A stretch of DNA of 10,000 nt from Halocaridina rubra (taxonomy: Eukaryota > Arthropoda > Malacostraca > Decapoda > Atyidae). The stretch spans positions 1 to 10,000 of the forward strand of contig JAXCGZ010016509.1 in the NCBI GenBank assembly GCA_037179515.1, written 5' to 3'. A program made the translations under genes and the position numbers. The stretch's first letter is position 1. Every line of letters starts with the position of its first letter. Shown here piece after piece: positions 9,178 through 10,000 of this stretch. A model generated the notes under the pieces. The model searched no databases. It saw only the letters and a program-made list of their open reading frames with translations, and was not told the DNA's origin.

Positions 9178-10000
9178 GATTGTTATACACAAATGCTGAT
9201 GGATTAGCTGGTAAGGCAGTAGAATTAAAAGATAGGATTCACAACAGTAAGGCAGATATAGTAGCAATTACAGAGACTAAGTTGAGTGAGGACATAAACA
9301 GTGTCACAGTTTTTCCTAAGGGCTTCAGAATACTAAGGGTCGAAAGATCTGAGAGGACTGGTGGAGGGATAGCACTGCTCATAAGTGAGAGGATTCAAGT
9401 TGAAGAGATAAACTTGGCTATAGAAAGTGAGTTCAGGGAATTTCTTGTTGCTCGCATAAATACTGGGTCAGAGAGCATTATAATAACTGTTGTATACAAC
9501 CCACCAAGGAACCAAAATAGGCTTGAAATTTATGAGGAAAGTCATATAGGTACGATTGAAGTCATAAACTCAGTTGTTAACATGGCGCGGGAGAAAAAAT
9601 GTAGGATTTTGATTATGGGAGACTTTAATCATAAAGAGATAGATTGGATAAATCTTGACCCACACAGTGGTGAGGACTCCTTTGGGGCAAGATTCCTAGA
9701 TTGCGTACAAGGGAATTTCCTACACCAACATGTAATGGAACCAACAAGAGCCAGGGGTGGGGATGAGCCATCACTACTTGATCTGGTGTTCACAGATAAT
9801 GTGTTGGATATTGAAAATATTGAGTATGAACCACCAATTGGAAAGAGTGACCACTGTGTGTTGTTGATGGAGTATATCATTGAAGACATTCTTCCTGAGA
9901 GTAGAGGCACTGAGGACATGAGGAGGAACTATCAGAAAGGAGATTACATCAAAATGAATGAGCTTTTTGCAGTTATTGACTGGAGAACCTTATTTTACAA
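9084..10000 (+). CDS. LINE ORF2, N-terminal APE-type endonuclease (partial)
   Basis: The frame is open for about 305 codons from just after the TGA at 9081-9083 to the window end. The coordinates given are the open frame, not a proven start: the first in-frame ATG is near 9583, inside the domain. Endonuclease motifs in order are TNADGL (catalytic Asn, 9192), ITETKL (metal-binding Glu, 9273), GGGIALL (near 9360), VVYNPPRN (near 9489-9512), the catalytic GDFNH (9618-9632), LLDLVFTDN (9774-9800) and SDH (9846-9854). After the domain, RRNYQKGDY and IDW resemble the CR1-type linker to the RT. The enzyme would nick target DNA to prime reverse transcription. All visible catalytic residues are present. 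The RT domain lies beyond the window. Translation must begin by frameshift from ORF1 or at a non-AUG codon. Confidence 0.9.
9096..9102 (+). promoter_or_regulatory. Candidate -1 ribosomal frameshift heptamer A-AAT-TTT
   Basis: In the ORF1 phase the bases read A AAT TTT, which fits X-XXY-YYZ exactly. A -1 slip here moves ribosomes into the ORF2 frame, 13 bases after the ORF2-frame stop at 9081-9083 and before the ORF1 stop at 9175. A downstream hairpin is only weak: CTTCC at 9115-9119 can pair with GGGAG at 9128-9132, with one G-T pair, about 12 bases from the heptamer. AT-rich DNA yields such heptamers by chance, but phase and placement are right. Confidence 0.4.

Larger units (their letters stand above)
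8098..10000 (+). mobile_element. Element 3: 5' half of an open-frame CR1-like LINE, cut by the window end
   Basis: The order is ORF1 (RNA-binding protein) followed by an overlapping ORF2 whose endonuclease domain is complete and continues out of the window. There is not one stop or frame break in about 1.9 kb of coding sequence, in sharp contrast to elements 1 and 2. This suggests a young and possibly active copy. The CR1-like assignment rests on the ORF2 opening LLYTNADGL and on the NYQKGDY and IDW linker after the endonuclease. The 5' end lies somewhere in the leader upstream of 8098. The RT domain, 3' UTR and tail are outside the window. Confidence 0.85.

Noticed and set aside
8507..9919. 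Minus-strand frames of 63-96 codons under element 3
   Set aside because: They are shadows of the intact plus-strand ORF1 and ORF2, which carry clear domain motifs.

Overview
The window looks like accessory, repeat-rich DNA from an animal genome. I see no host gene I can name. Three things point to an arthropod: simple-sequence tracts (GA, CA, and a roughly 590-base AAT tract), an AT-rich background, and three unrelated non-LTR retrotransposons (LINEs). The reverse-transcriptase wording of the two decayed LINEs resembles, from memory, families that are abundant in decapod crustaceans such as crabs. Decapod origin is an inference; no species is claimed.

Layout. Bases 1-648 are a GA microsatellite, a poly-G run and anonymous DNA. 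Bases 665-3310 hold a 5'-truncated LINE on the minus strand (element 1): the end of its endonuclease, a complete reverse transcriptase with FADD, a C-terminal tail, a 3' UTR, a terminal hairpin and a TAGA tail. It carries nine in-frame stops, one frameshift and a lost catalytic His, and it is flanked by an imperfect 16/18-base direct repeat that looks like a target-site duplication. Bases about 3396-4814 hold an older LINE remnant on the plus strand from a different family (element 2), broken by frameshifts and stops but traceable to its C-terminus. Bases 4815-6074 are AT-rich with nothing recognisable. Bases 6075-6668 are the AAT tract, which includes a strand-switched ATT segment. Bases 6669-8097 are non-coding, with a CA repeat, a possible tRNA-like box and a long leader.

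The most interesting part is the right end. Bases 8098-10000 are the 5' half of a LINE (element 3, CR1-like) with both reading frames open. ORF1 (359 codons) encodes a coiled-coil protein with an RRM-like domain, as in L1-type ORF1 RNA-binding proteins. ORF2 lies in the -1 frame, overlaps the end of ORF1 by about 90 bases, has no ATG for its first 500 bases, and carries all the expected N-terminal APE-type endonuclease motifs up to the window edge. Inside the overlap, in the correct phase, is A-AAT-TTT, a canonical -1 slippery heptamer. ORF2 may therefore be made by programmed frameshifting or by non-AUG reinitiation. In such elements ORF1 protein coats the RNA while the ORF2 endonuclease and reverse transcriptase nick the target and copy the RNA into it. 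Elements 1 and 2 are dead copies and element 3 is the only candidate for recent activity.
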